Origin: Pandoraea horticolens
GTDB lineage: Bacteria; Pseudomonadota; Gammaproteobacteria; Burkholderiales; Burkholderiaceae
Direction: 5' to 3'
Assembly (NCBI RefSeq): GCF_902459555.1
Contig: NZ_CABPSM010000001.1
Location: 62,001-126,000, forward strand
DNA: 64,000 nucleotides
Positions 40,573-49,574 of this stretch are shown here, piece after piece. Under the pieces are notes generated by a model, which did no database searches, had not been told where the DNA came from, and saw only the letters and a list, made by a program, of their open reading frames with translations. Made by a program: the position numbers and the translations under genes. Position 1 is the stretch's first letter. Each line of letters starts with the position of its first letter.

Positions 40573-41478
40573 TCAGCCGAGCAGGAAGATCTGGACATAG
40601 TGATCGACCAGCAGCGCCGCAAACAGCAGCGACAGATAGACGATCGAGTAGCGGAACATCGAACGCGAGAGCGCATCGGAATAGTTGCGCCACAGCTTGA
40701 TCGCGTACCCGAGGAAGATGCCCGAGAGCACAACCGCCGAGACAAGATACAGATAGCCGCTCATGCGATGCGCGAACGGCAGCAACGACACCGCGAACAG
40801 CACCACGCTATAGAGCAGGATTTGCAGGCGCGTGTACTTCTCGCCATGCGTGATCGGCAACATCGGCAGGCCCGAATTCACGTAATCCTGACGGCGATAG
40901 AGCGCGAGCGCCCAGAAGTGCGGCGGTGTCCAGACGAAGATGATGAGCACCAGAATCCACGCGTCGGCCGGCACGGCGCCGGTGGCAGCGGCCCAGCCGA
41001 GTGCCGGCGGCATCGCGCCCGACGCACCGCCGATCACGATGTTCTGCGGCGTGGAAGGCTTGAGGATGACGGTGTAGATCAGTGCGTAGCCGACGAACGT
41101 GGCGAGCGTGAGCCACATCGTGAGCGCGTTGGTGAACGTGTAGAGCACCACCATGCCGGCCGCGCCGAGGATCGTCGAGAAGACGATGATCTGCCACGGG
41201 GCGATCTCGCCGCGCGCGGACGGACGCCACGCGGTGCGGCGCATGAGCGCGTCGACGCGTTGTTCGATCAGACAGTTCACGGCAAAGGCGGACCCGGCCA
41301 GCAGCCAGATACCGATGGTGCCGCCGATCAGCACCTGCCACGGCACCATGCCGCGTGTGGACAGGAACATGCCGATGACGGCGCAGAAGACGGCGAGCTG
41401 CGTCACACGGGGCTTGGTCAACGCCCAGTACTGTGCGATACGGCTAGACGGCGGATGGGGAAGGGTCGTGCTTTTCAT
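40573..41478 (-). CDS. ctaB: Protohaem IX farnesyltransferase (haem O synthase)
   Basis: A 301-residue UbiA-type prenyltransferase with about nine membrane helices. It transfers a farnesyl group to haem b, giving haem [20 protein letters not shown] holds the Asp-rich prenyl-diphosphate motif (N/D-x-x-x-D). The start [19 protein letters not shown] and [19 protein letters not shown] are family signatures. It lies 18 bases after ctaA, whose product uses haem O. Confidence 0.96.
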   Translation of the reverse strand: MKSTTLPHPPSSRIAQYWALTKPRVTQLAVFCAVIGMFLSTRGMVPWQVLIGGTIGIWLLAGSAFAVNCLIEQRVDALMRRTAWRPSARGEIAPWQIIVFSTILGAAGMVVLYTFTNALTMWLTLATFVGYALIYTVILKPSTPQNIVIGGASGAMPPALGWAAATGAVPADAWILVLIIFVWTPPHFWALALYRRQDYVNSGLPMLPITHGEKYTRLQILLYSVVLFAVSLLPFAHRMSGYLYLVSAVVLSGIFLGYAIKLWRNYSDALSRSMFRYSIVYLSLLFAALLVDHYVQIFLLG

Positions 41479-41496
41479 ACACTCAGAGGCAATGCG

Positions 41497-42681
41497 CTAC
41501 GCCGAGCCAGTCGGGGCGCCAGCGAGTGGTGCAGCCGGCTCCGCTGACGGGAGGGGCTTCTGGCGGGCCGGAAGGTCTGCCTGATCCGTCAGGCCGGCCG
41601 CAATGGACGCCGCCGTTCTGGCGGCGCGAATGCGGTAGTTTAACATAACGAGCAATAGCAGCAGGACGGCCGCCCCGCCGTTATGTGCGATGGCGTTGAG
41701 CAGCGGCCATTGGAAAACGATGTTCGACAATCCCGTCGCGAATTGCACGAACACCAGTATCAATACCAGCATAGACGGTTTTCTGAGCGCGGCATGATGC
41801 CGCAGCCGGGTCGCCAGCCACGCCAAATACAGCACGACCGCCACCGCGAACGTCCGGTGCACCCAGTGAATCGCCACGAGCGCGTCCATCGGAATCACCT
41901 CGCCACCGGCCGTTTTGCCCAGCTCACGCCAGAGCTTGAAGCCGTTGTGGAAGTCCATCGGCGGCACCCACTGTCCCTGACACGTCGGGAAGTCGGTACA
42001 GGCCAGCACGGCGTAGTTGGTGCTCACCCACCCGCCGAGCGCAATCTGGAACACCAGCAGCGCCAATCCGATCAGTGCCGCCCAGCGCCAGCGCAACGCG
42101 CCCGGATCGGCCGCCACGCTCGTCTGTGACATTTGACGCGACGCCAGCCACCCAAGCGATCCGAGCAAAGTCAGCGCTAACATCAGGTGCGTGGTGACGA
42201 TCACCGGCTGGAGCCTCATCGTGACGGTCCATGCGCCGAACGCACCCTGCACGCACACGAGAATGAATAGCCACGTGGCGAACCAGGGCGATTGCTTGAG
42301 TTCGCGCCGCTTCACCCACGCCATCACCATCAGCACGATGATGAGCACGCCCACCGACATGGCGAAGTAGCGATGGATCATCTCGATCCATGCCTTGACG
42401 AACGTTACCGGCCCGGTGGGCAGCAGCGACTGCGCGGCGTGAATGTCCGCATGCGCGGCGAACGGCGACGACGTGCCGTAGCAACCCGGCCAGTCGGGGC
42501 ACCCGAGCCCCGAATCCGTGAGCCGCGTGAAGCCGCCGAACATGATCAGGTCGAGCGTGAGAAAGGTCGTCACCCAGGCCAGCTTGCGGTACTTGTTCGC
42601 ATCGCGGCGCAACAGCACCCAGCCGAGCGGCAGCACGGCAATACACAGGCCGATGAAGCCCAGTTCCAGAAGGTAAAGCAT
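41497..42681 (-). CDS. ctaA: Haem A synthase (COX15/CtaA family)
   Basis: A 394-residue eight-helix membrane enzyme that oxidises the C8 methyl of haem O to a formyl group for the aa3 oxidase. LIMFGGFTRLTDSGLGCPDW and the paired Cys loop (CPDWPGCYG, and later CTDFPTCQG) are family motifs. His residues in EMIHRYFAMS and AIHWVHRTFAV are haem ligands. The last 40 residues are a polar Ala/Pro-rich tail. It is followed closely by ctaB. Confidence 0.96.
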   Translation of the reverse strand: MLYLLELGFIGLCIAVLPLGWVLLRRDANKYRKLAWVTTFLTLDLIMFGGFTRLTDSGLGCPDWPGCYGTSSPFAAHADIHAAQSLLPTGPVTFVKAWIEMIHRYFAMSVGVLIIVLMVMAWVKRRELKQSPWFATWLFILVCVQGAFGAWTVTMRLQPVIVTTHLMLALTLLGSLGWLASRQMSQTSVAADPGALRWRWAALIGLALLVFQIALGGWVSTNYAVLACTDFPTCQGQWVPPMDFHNGFKLWRELGKTAGGEVIPMDALVAIHWVHRTFAVAVVLYLAWLATRLRHHAALRKPSMLVLILVFVQFATGLSNIVFQWPLLNAIAHNGGAAVLLLLLVMLNYRIRAARTAASIAAGLTDQADLPARQKPLPSAEPAAPLAGAPTGSA

Positions 42682-42757
42682 CGGTTTTACGTCAGTTCTT
42701 CGTCATCTCCCGTGCGCCGTTGCGCCCGGTCTCACTTACATTGCGGGGCGTGCCCGT

Positions 42758-43390
42758 TCAACCCGTTCCCGACCATTTGAGCAGTCGGGACAGATCGCTC
42801 TTAATCTTGCCCGGATCGGCGTTTTTCGGGAACGCCATCATCAGGTTGCCCAACGGGTCAACGAGATAGATATGGTCGCGCAGCCCCGTACCGTCCTGCG
42901 TCGGCAGCCACGACGCCAACGCCACCGGATCGGTCCGCAGACGGCGCGTGTCTTCATACGCCGCGTCGAGCTTGTCAGACACCGGCGCGTCATCCGTGAC
43001 CAGCCACAGGGTATCCACACGCGTACGCTCGTTGCCCTGTAACACGCGGATCTGTCGCATGTAGAAGAGCTTGCTTACGCAATTCTCGTCACACGCGGCG
43101 GTGTCCGCGCTGATCATCAGCCACTTGCCCTTGAGCGACGACAACGGCAGCATCTCGCCCGTCTCATCGTCTCGCACCAGCAGCGCGGGCAGCGGCCGCT
43201 GCGGTTCGATCAACCTCCCATAGGCCGACGTGCCGCCCTGCGGCTTGAACACGTAATACATCAGGTACGCCGCCACCGCAGGCGCCGCACACACCACGAA
43301 CAGCAGCACCAGCATGCGCCGCGCACGGCGTCGTTGCATGGGATCGATAGCGGGGCTTCCCGTGCGTTGGGAACTCACGTCTGTATTCAT
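42758..43390 (-). CDS. Cytochrome oxidase-associated membrane protein with Sco-like CxxxC
   Basis: A 210-residue protein with one membrane helix (about 25-45, MLVLLFVVCAAPAVAAYLMY) and a thioredoxin-like exported domain. It carries ISADTAACDENCVSKLFYM, where CDENC occupies the place of the copper-binding CxxxC of Sco proteins. YLVDPLGNLMMAFP matches the Sco C-terminal region, but the distal His of Sco is not obvious (the matching region reads RDHIYLVDP, which does contain a His). It lies between surf1 and ctaA. A role in copper or thiol delivery to the oxidase is inference. Confidence 0.8.
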   Translation of the reverse strand: MNTDVSSQRTGSPAIDPMQRRRARRMLVLLFVVCAAPAVAAYLMYYVFKPQGGTSAYGRLIEPQRPLPALLVRDDETGEMLPLSSLKGKWLMISADTAACDENCVSKLFYMRQIRVLQGNERTRVDTLWLVTDDAPVSDKLDAAYEDTRRLRTDPVALASWLPTQDGTGLRDHIYLVDPLGNLMMAFPKNADPGKIKSDLSRLLKWSGTG

Positions 43391-43397
43391 GCTCGCC

Positions 43398-44153
43398 TCA
43401 TGCCCGCTTGAAAGGGTCGGTGGCTGTCGCCAGCCGGCGTCCGCGCCGATAAGCCAGACGAAGTCCCAACAGCGCGAGGATCAGCGACATGCCGAACCAT
43501 TGCGCCATATATCCATAATTGCGATCCGCGCCGTTCGCTGGCGCAGGCCAGTCGCGCAGCAGATGATCGCCCGTGTCGTTGGTCTGCATGACGACGAACG
43601 GTTGCAGCGGCAGCGACGTCTCACGCGCGTAGTCCGCCACGTCGAGATTCTGACGAATGACCAGTCCTGCCGCCGAACCACCCTGGCCCAATTCGAAGGC
43701 GCGCGACGCATCAGGCTGCGCGATGCCCTCGATGGTGATATCGCCCGCAGGGGTCGCATACGGCATGATCGCCGCGCGATCGCGCAAGTCGCGCGGCAGC
43801 CATCCGCGATTGACGAGCACCACATGGTCCGGTGCCGTCTGCAACGCCATCACCACGTAAAAGCCGGGCAATTCGTTGCGCGGACGATTGTCCAGATACA
43901 CCACCCGGTTCTGCAGGAAGCGACCCGTGACACGCACGCGCCGATTCACCACGTCGCTCAGCGAATAGGTCTGTGCGCCCAGCGCGATGACCGGCGCATG
44001 TTCGGCCTGCTCGATCAGTGCCTGACGTGCCAGACGCATCTGCGCGCGCTGATACTGCCACGCGCCGAGCGCCGCGGTAAGCATCACGCCCAGCAAAATC
44101 AGCAACGCCGGTACCGGGCGCATGCCACGCAAGAGAGTTTTCAACGCGTACAT
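43398..44153 (-). CDS. SURF1-family cytochrome oxidase assembly protein
   Basis: A 251-residue protein with one helix at each end (ALLILLGVMLTAALGAWQYQ and MSLILALLGLRLAYRRGR). Between them is a periplasmic domain with VRVTGRFLQNRVVYLDNR and VVLVNRGWLPRDLRDRA, the SURF1 signatures. It helps insert haem a into subunit I. I chose the ATG at 44153; AAGGA lies very close to it, so the ATG at 44123 is also possible. It is the first gene of the surf1-CDENC-ctaA-ctaB-sco unit, back-to-back with the small plus-strand gene. Confidence 0.9.
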   Translation of the reverse strand: MYALKTLLRGMRPVPALLILLGVMLTAALGAWQYQRAQMRLARQALIEQAEHAPVIALGAQTYSLSDVVNRRVRVTGRFLQNRVVYLDNRPRNELPGFYVVMALQTAPDHVVLVNRGWLPRDLRDRAAIMPYATPAGDITIEGIAQPDASRAFELGQGGSAAGLVIRQNLDVADYARETSLPLQPFVVMQTNDTGDHLLRDWPAPANGADRNYGYMAQWFGMSLILALLGLRLAYRRGRRLATATDPFKRA

Positions 44154-44258
44154 TCCTTGTCTGGCAGCGCAATGAACGCCGGCGCAATACACTGCATTGC
44201 AGCATGCCAGCGCGTGCCCGTTGCCCGATAATGGCGAATTCCCGTCATCGGACAAATC

Positions 44259-44462
44259 ATGCGCATCATCGTTGCCATCGCCTTCGTCCTGATTCTTGGC
44301 AGTCTGGCGTCCGCATTGTTTTTCATGATGCGGGACAAGGGCCGATCAAGTCGCACCGTGCATTCGCTCATGGTGCGCGTCGGCCTGTCGGTGACGCTGT
44401 TCCTGCTCATCCTGTTCGCCAACTGGATGGGCTGGATTCACAGCACGGGCATACGATACTGA
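44259..44462 (+). CDS. Twin-transmembrane protein of the DUF2909 family
   Basis: A 67-residue protein with two hydrophobic helices (about 3-25 and 40-60) separated by a basic loop RDKGRSSRTVH. It matches the small DUF2909 proteins found in cytochrome oxidase loci of beta- and gamma-proteobacteria; function unknown. It is the only plus-strand gene in the 40-50 kb block, between coxC and surf1, and its promoter region overlaps that of surf1. Confidence 0.83.
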   Translation: MRIIVAIAFVLILGSLASALFFMMRDKGRSSRTVHSLMVRVGLSVTLFLLILFANWMGWIHSTGIRY

Positions 44463-44670
44463 GTCCCGCGCCGCACGCCTGCGGCAAATCGCCGCACCCC
44501 ATCCCCGCTGTCCGTCATCGCTCCACGTAACGCTTGCGGCCATCGCGCGGCGCCGTGACTTCGGGCGCCTCACCGGCTGTGCGACATAAGGCCGCATTCG
44601 GCCGCCCTCCCGTCGCTGTCGTGCGCAAAGCCCCCACTGCTCTATCGGGTGACGACAGCGTCTGCAAATG

Positions 44671-44696
44671 GAAACGCCGCCGGAATCCGGCGGCGT
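44671..44696 (-). terminator. Terminator after coxC
   Basis: On the minus strand ACGCCGCCGG (44696-44687) pairs with CCGGCGGCGT (44683-44674) around three bases, followed by TTTC. It ends the coxB-to-coxC transcript, so surf1 and later genes need their own promoter. Confidence 0.75.
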
Positions 44697-44721
44697 CCCG
44701 ATCGTTTTGCCGGTCCCGGCG

Positions 44722-45582
44722 TCAGAGCCAGTAGACCACGACGTACAGGCCCAGCCAGACCACGTCGACAAAGTGCCAATACCAGGCAGCGCCTTCGAAA
44801 CCGAAGTGATGCTCCGGCGTGAAATGCCCTTTCATCAAACGAATCAGCATGACGCTGAGCATGATCGCCCCCAGCATCACATGGAAACCGTGGAAGCCGG
44901 TAAGCAGGAAGAAGGTCGAGCCGTACACGCCCGAGGTGAGCTTCAGGTTCAGTTCGGTGTAGGCGTGGTGATACTCGTACGCCTGGAAGCCCAGAAACAC
45001 GAAGCCCAGCACGACGGTGGCGAACAGCCAGAAGATCGCACTGCCGCGATGGTTCGCGCGCAGGGCGTGGTGCGAGATCGTGAGCGTGACGCCCGACGTC
45101 AGCAACAGCGCCGTGTTGAGTGTCGGGATCGGCCACGGGCCCATCGTCTCGAAGGCATCGACGACACCGGCCGGGCCGGTGTTCGGCCACACGGCGCTGA
45201 AGTCGGGCCACAGCAGCTTGTTGTCGAGATCGCCGAGCCACGGCATTGCAAGCGTGCGGGCGTAGAACAACGCGCCGAAGAACGCCGCAAAGAACATCAC
45301 CTCGGAGAAGATGAACCAGCTCATGCCCCAGCGATAGGACGCATCGATGCGCTTGCCGTACAGCCCGCCTTCGGACTCGGCAATCGAATCGCCGAACCAA
45401 CTGCGCAGCACCCACAGCACCCACAGCAGGCCGGCCAGCGCCGTCCACGGTGCCCACGATTGACCGTTGACCCACGCGGCGGCCGAGCCGAGCACCACCA
45501 GCAAGCCGACACTGCAGCTCACCGGGTGACGCGAGGGGGCCGGCACGAAGTAGTAAGGCGCCGTTTGGTGTTGACCGCTCAT
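44722..45582 (-). CDS. ctaE: Cytochrome c oxidase subunit III
   Basis: A 286-residue membrane protein with seven helices. RWGMSWFIFSEVMFFAAFFG and YEYHHAYTELNLKLTSGVYG match subunit III. FFLLTGFHGFHVMLGAIML and the C-terminal WYWHFVDVVWLGLYVVVYWL are near-diagnostic. It stabilises the aa3 core. It follows the DUF2970 gene by 39 bases and precedes a terminator. Confidence 0.97.
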   Translation of the reverse strand: MSGQHQTAPYYFVPAPSRHPVSCSVGLLVVLGSAAAWVNGQSWAPWTALAGLLWVLWVLRSWFGDSIAESEGGLYGKRIDASYRWGMSWFIFSEVMFFAAFFGALFYARTLAMPWLGDLDNKLLWPDFSAVWPNTGPAGVVDAFETMGPWPIPTLNTALLLTSGVTLTISHHALRANHRGSAIFWLFATVVLGFVFLGFQAYEYHHAYTELNLKLTSGVYGSTFFLLTGFHGFHVMLGAIMLSVMLIRLMKGHFTPEHHFGFEGAAWYWHFVDVVWLGLYVVVYWL

Positions 45583-45621
45583 ACTTATCTCTCCAGGCTT
45601 GGTTCTCTTTATCTATGCCAT

Positions 45622-45843
45622 TCACGTCGCGAGCCGAATGGCGAGCTTCGCCAACAGCACCAGCGCCACGACAAACAGGATGCCCCCGATCAGTCCCGCC
45701 AGGATCAGATGCACAGGGTTGAGCTGCGCCATGTCGCGGTCGTGATCACGCCCTTTACGCACGCCGAAAAACGACCAGAACACCGCCTTGACGGTCTGGA
45801 CGAATGACAACTTGCGCTGAGTCGCCTCTTTCAGGTCATCCAT
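45622..45843 (-). CDS. Small membrane protein of the DUF2970 family
   Basis: A 73-residue protein with a basic N-terminus (MDDLKEATQRKLSFVQTVKA), VFWSFFGVRKGRDHDRD and one C-terminal membrane helix (VHLILAGLIGGILFVVALVL). The family occurs next to ctaG and coxC in beta-proteobacterial oxidase loci. Function is unknown; an assembly role is inferred from location only. It overlaps ctaG by eight bases. Confidence 0.85.
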   Translation of the reverse strand: MDDLKEATQRKLSFVQTVKAVFWSFFGVRKGRDHDRDMAQLNPVHLILAGLIGGILFVVALVLLAKLAIRLAT

Positions 45844-46453
45844 TGCTGCCCTTGCCTCCTCCTGTCGCTCCTGTGCTCAACTTGCCGTTTTGCGCATCCG
45901 CCGTGGCGTCCGCGCGCTGATTGGCATCATTCTTGCCGAGATCGAAAAAAGTATAGGACAGCGTGATCGTATTCACATCCTTGGGCAGCTTCGTGTCCAC
46001 CACGAACACCACCGGGAATTCCTTGGCCTCTCCGGCCTTGAGTGTCTGTTGCGTGAAGCAGAAACACTCGATCTTCTTGAAGTAGCTCGCCGCCTGCGCC
46101 GGTGCGTAGCTCGGAATCGCCTGCGCACGAACTTCATGCGGCTGCTGGTTCGCCACTTCGTACTCGATGGTCGCCATCTGTCCGGGGTGCACCGTCAGAC
46201 TGCTCTTCGCCGGCTTGAAGCGCAGCGGTCCCTGCGCGTTGGCATCGAACTCGACGGTGATCGTGCGGCTTTCGTCGATCTGCGAGTTGCGCGCCGCAAT
46301 CTCGGTCGTGCGATCGCCCAACTGGTTGATGCCCACGAGATCGCAGAATGCGCGGTAGAACGGCACCATTGCGTAGCCGAAACCGAACATCACCGCGACC
46401 AGCAGCAGCAACTTGCTGAAGGTACGCACGTTGATTCGTCGCAAACCGCCCAT
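45836..46453 (-). CDS. ctaG: Cytochrome c oxidase assembly protein CtaG/Cox11
   Basis: A 205-residue copper chaperone for the CuB site of subunit I. One N-terminal membrane helix (FSKLLLLVAVMFGFGYAMVP) ends with YRAFCDLVG, holding a conserved Cys. The periplasmic immunoglobulin-like domain carries the copper motif ECFCFTQQTLKAGE (CFCF). Residues 185-205 are a Gly/Asn-rich tail. It overlaps the DUF2970 gene. Confidence 0.95.
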   Translation of the reverse strand: MGGLRRINVRTFSKLLLLVAVMFGFGYAMVPFYRAFCDLVGINQLGDRTTEIAARNSQIDESRTITVEFDANAQGPLRFKPAKSSLTVHPGQMATIEYEVANQQPHEVRAQAIPSYAPAQAASYFKKIECFCFTQQTLKAGEAKEFPVVFVVDTKLPKDVNTITLSYTFFDLGKNDANQRADATADAQNGKLSTGATGGGKGSNG

Positions 46454-46553
46454 ATTCGCCTAGATGGCTCCCCGTTCAATGGTGTCTATGCCGTGCGGCG
46501 TTCTGGCCTCGTGGCATCACCGGGTGCCCCGCCGCATTGGCGAGGCGTCCGAT

Positions 46554-46673
46554 TCAAATACCGCCCATCAGCTTGGTCTTGATCATCACCCCGACGAAGA
46601 AGACCACCACGACCGAGGCGAGAATCAGCCCCGTGCGCAGGTTCTTCGCTCGCTGTTCGCGACTGGCTGCCAT
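46554..46673 (-). CDS. Cytochrome oxidase small assembly protein
   Basis: A 39-residue membrane protein: MAASREQRAKNLRTGLILA, then a hydrophobic helix VVVVFFVGVMIK ending KTKLMGGI. The short REQRAKNLRTG leader plus one helix is the pattern of the small protein encoded between coxA and ctaG in Burkholderiales. It starts two bases after the coxA stop, which implies translational coupling. Function is not established. Confidence 0.82.
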   Translation of the reverse strand: MAASREQRAKNLRTGLILASVVVVFFVGVMIKTKLMGGI

Positions 46674-46675
46674 GT

Positions 46676-48268
46676 TCAATGCACCTTCGGCGGCGTCTCG
46701 AACGTGTGGAACGGTGCCGGGCTCGGCACGGTCCACTCCAGGCCTTCCGCACCATCCCACGGCTTGGCTTCGGCGGCCGGGCCGCCGCGCCACGTCGGCA
46801 GCGCCACGAAGAACAGGAAGTACACCTGCATCAGGCCGAAGCCGAAAGCGCCGATCGTCGCGAGTTGGTTGAAGTCCGTGAACTGTGCCGGGTAGTCGGC
46901 ATAGCGGCGCGGCATACCGGCCAGCCCCAGGAAGTGCATGGGAAAAAACGTCACGTTGAACGTGATGAGCGAGCCCCAGAAGTGGAACTTGCCGCGCCAC
47001 TCGTTGTACATGTGGCCCGTCCACTTCGGCACCCAGTAGTAGAACCCGGAGAAGAGCGCGAATAACGAACCGGCCACGAGCACATAGTGGAAGTGCGCCA
47101 CCACGTAGTAAGTGCCGTGCATCTGAATGTCGAGCGGCGCGAGCGAGAGCATCAGGCCGGTGAAGCCGCCCATCGTGAACACGAAGAGGAAGCCGACGGC
47201 GAAGAGCATCGGCGACTCGAACGAGAGCGAGCCCTTCCACATCGTGGCAACCCAGTTGAAGACCTTCACGCCGGTCGGCACCGAGATCAGCATCGTGGCG
47301 TACATGAAGAAGAGCTGGCCTGTGACCGGCATGCCCGTCACGAACATGTGGTGCGCCCACACCATGAACGACAGAATCGCGATCGACGCCGTGGCGTACA
47401 CCATCGAGCTATAGCCGAACAACGGCTTGCGCGAGAACGCCGGAATCACCTGCGAGACGATCCCGAACGCCGGCAGAATCATGATGTACACCTCCGGGTG
47501 TCCGAAGAACCAGAAGATGTGCTGATACATGACCGGATCGCCACCGCCCGCCGCGTTGAAGAACGACGTGCCGAAGTGACGATCCGTGAGCAGCATGGTG
47601 ATCGCGCCGGCGAGCACCGGCATTACGGCGATGAGCAGATAGGCGGTGATCAGCCACGTCCACACGAACATCGGCATCTTCATGAGCGTCATGCCCGGCG
47701 CGCGCATGTTCAGGATGGTCACGATGATGTTGATCGCGCCCATGATCGACGACGCCCCCAGAATGTGCGCACCGAAAATCGCCAGATCCTGGCCGGGGCC
47801 CATCTGCACCGATAGCGGCGCGTACATCGTCCAGCCGGCTGCCGTGGCGCCACCCGGCACGAGGAACGACGAGATCAGCAGCAGACCGCCGACCGGCAGC
47901 AACCAGAAGCTGAAGTTGTTCATCCGCGCGAAGGCCATGTCCGACGCGCCGATCTGCAACGGGATCATCCAATTCGCGAACCCCACGAACGCCGGCATGA
48001 TCGCGCCGAAGATCATCACCAGCCCGTGCATGGTGGTGAGTTGGTTGAAAAACTCCGGACGAATGAACTGCAAGCCCGGTTCGAACAATTCCGCACGGAT
48101 CATCAACGCCATCACGCCGCCCGAGAGCAGCATGACGAACGAGAAGATCATGTACATCGTGCCGATGTCCTTGTGATTCGTCGCGAACAGCCAGCGTCGC
48201 CATCCGTGCGGATGGTCGTGCGCGTGATCGTCGTGACCCGCCACGTGATCGTGAGTGATGGAACTCAT
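46676..48268 (-). CDS. ctaD: Cytochrome c oxidase subunit I
   Basis: A 530-residue, 12-helix catalytic subunit with haem a, haem a3 and CuB. A His ligand of haem a is in TTMHGLVMIFGAIMPAF. The CuB/cross-linked Tyr region is WFFGHPEVYIMILPAFG, with HH in WAHHMFVTGMP. The haem a/a3 pair is in VVAHFHYVLVAGS. The D and K proton channels look intact, as in QLFFMYATMLIS. AGGAG precedes the ATG at 48268. The His-rich N-terminus (HDHVAGHDDHAHDH) is longer than in the mitochondrial enzyme. Confidence 0.97.
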   Translation of the reverse strand: MSSITHDHVAGHDDHAHDHPHGWRRWLFATNHKDIGTMYMIFSFVMLLSGGVMALMIRAELFEPGLQFIRPEFFNQLTTMHGLVMIFGAIMPAFVGFANWMIPLQIGASDMAFARMNNFSFWLLPVGGLLLISSFLVPGGATAAGWTMYAPLSVQMGPGQDLAIFGAHILGASSIMGAINIIVTILNMRAPGMTLMKMPMFVWTWLITAYLLIAVMPVLAGAITMLLTDRHFGTSFFNAAGGGDPVMYQHIFWFFGHPEVYIMILPAFGIVSQVIPAFSRKPLFGYSSMVYATASIAILSFMVWAHHMFVTGMPVTGQLFFMYATMLISVPTGVKVFNWVATMWKGSLSFESPMLFAVGFLFVFTMGGFTGLMLSLAPLDIQMHGTYYVVAHFHYVLVAGSLFALFSGFYYWVPKWTGHMYNEWRGKFHFWGSLITFNVTFFPMHFLGLAGMPRRYADYPAQFTDFNQLATIGAFGFGLMQVYFLFFVALPTWRGGPAAEAKPWDGAEGLEWTVPSPAPFHTFETPPKVH

Positions 48269-48303
48269 ACCCAATCTCCTTCCTCGAACTGGTCGAACGA
48301 CAC

Positions 48304-49509
48304 TTAACTGTTCTTCGCTGCGCCAGCGTCGGCAGCCCCTGCGGCATTCGCCGACTTGTTGCCACGCGCTTCGCGCACCTGCGCCGGCTGAACGACGTCA
48401 CCGGTCTTGTTGCTCCACGAGTTGCGCTCGAACGTGATGACGGCCGCAAGCTCCACATCGTTCAGATGCGACCAGTTAGGCATCGCATTCTTGCCGTGCA
48501 GCACGATGCTGATGTGGTCTGCCACCGGGCCGTTCACGATCTTGCCGCCATCGAGCGCCGGGAATGCACCACCGCCCTTGCCGTTGGGCTGGTGGCACAC
48601 CGCGCAATTCGACGCGTAGACCTTCTGGCCGCGCTCCATCAGTTCCTGCACGGTGTACGTCTTGTTCGGATCGTCGGCAGACGCCGCCATCTGCTTCTTC
48701 TGCGTATCGACCCACTTGTTGTAATCGTCTTCGGAGACCACCTTCACCACGACCGGCATGAACGCGTGCTCCTTACCGCACAGCTCGGTACAGAAGCCGC
48801 GATACTCGCCGACCTTCTCTGCCTTGAACCACGTGTCGCGCACGAAGCCCGGAATCGCGTCCTGCTTGATACCGAACGCGGGCACGTAAAACGAGTGGAT
48901 CACGTCGTTGGCCGTAGTGATGAGACGCACCTTCTTGTTGACCGGCACGACCATCGGGTTGTCGACTTCCTGCAGATAGGTGTTGCTCTTCGGCGCCTGG
49001 CCGTCGATCTGACTGCGCGGCGTGGTGAGCGTGGAGAGAAACCTGATGCCTTCGCCTTCGCCCTTCAGGTAGTCGTAGCCCCACTTCCACTGATAGCCGG
49101 TCACTTTGATGGTGATGTCGGCGTTGGTCGTGTCCTTCATGGCGACCACGGTTTTCGTGGCGGGCAGCGCCATCAGAATCACGATGACGAACGGCACGAT
49201 CGTCCAGATCACCTCGACCGTGGTGCTCTCATGAAAATTCGCGGGTTGATGGCCCTTGGATTTGCGGTGCTTGAAAATCGAATAGAACATCACACCGAAC
49301 ACCGCGATGAAGATCACCAGACAGATGATCAGCATCATGGTGTGAAGGCTGTGAAGCTCTTGCGCGAGTTTCGTGACCGGCGGCTGGAAGTTGAGTTCGT
49401 TGACGGCCGGCCCCCCCGGCATATCGGTGACCGCCGCCAGTGCCGGAGCGCCGGCGAGCAGTGAGGCGCCCGCAAGGAAAGCCGCCAAGGCGTGTTTCGT
49501 TTTTTTCAT
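48304..49509 (-). CDS. ctaC: Cytochrome c oxidase subunit II with fused cytochrome c domain
   Basis: A 401-residue protein. A signal peptide (ends ALA near residue 25) is followed by two membrane helices and the periplasmic cupredoxin domain. The CuA site is seen in CTELCGKEHAFMPVV, with an upstream His in DVIHSFYVPAFGIKQD. A C-terminal class I cytochrome c domain carries CAVCH near residue 310 and a Met in KNAMPNW. This makes the enzyme caa3-like: electrons may pass through an attached haem c before CuA. AAGGA precedes the ATG. About 25 residues of an Ala-rich tail end the protein. Confidence 0.96.
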   Translation of the reverse strand: MKKTKHALAAFLAGASLLAGAPALAAVTDMPGGPAVNELNFQPPVTKLAQELHSLHTMMLIICLVIFIAVFGVMFYSIFKHRKSKGHQPANFHESTTVEVIWTIVPFVIVILMALPATKTVVAMKDTTNADITIKVTGYQWKWGYDYLKGEGEGIRFLSTLTTPRSQIDGQAPKSNTYLQEVDNPMVVPVNKKVRLITTANDVIHSFYVPAFGIKQDAIPGFVRDTWFKAEKVGEYRGFCTELCGKEHAFMPVVVKVVSEDDYNKWVDTQKKQMAASADDPNKTYTVQELMERGQKVYASNCAVCHQPNGKGGGAFPALDGGKIVNGPVADHISIVLHGKNAMPNWSHLNDVELAAVITFERNSWSNKTGDVVQPAQVREARGNKSANAAGAADAGAAKNS

Positions 49510-49574
49510 AGCTTCCTTACCCAAAATTACCATCCAAATCCTCCCTGGCGGTCGCCCGAGATCGTCTCCATCTC

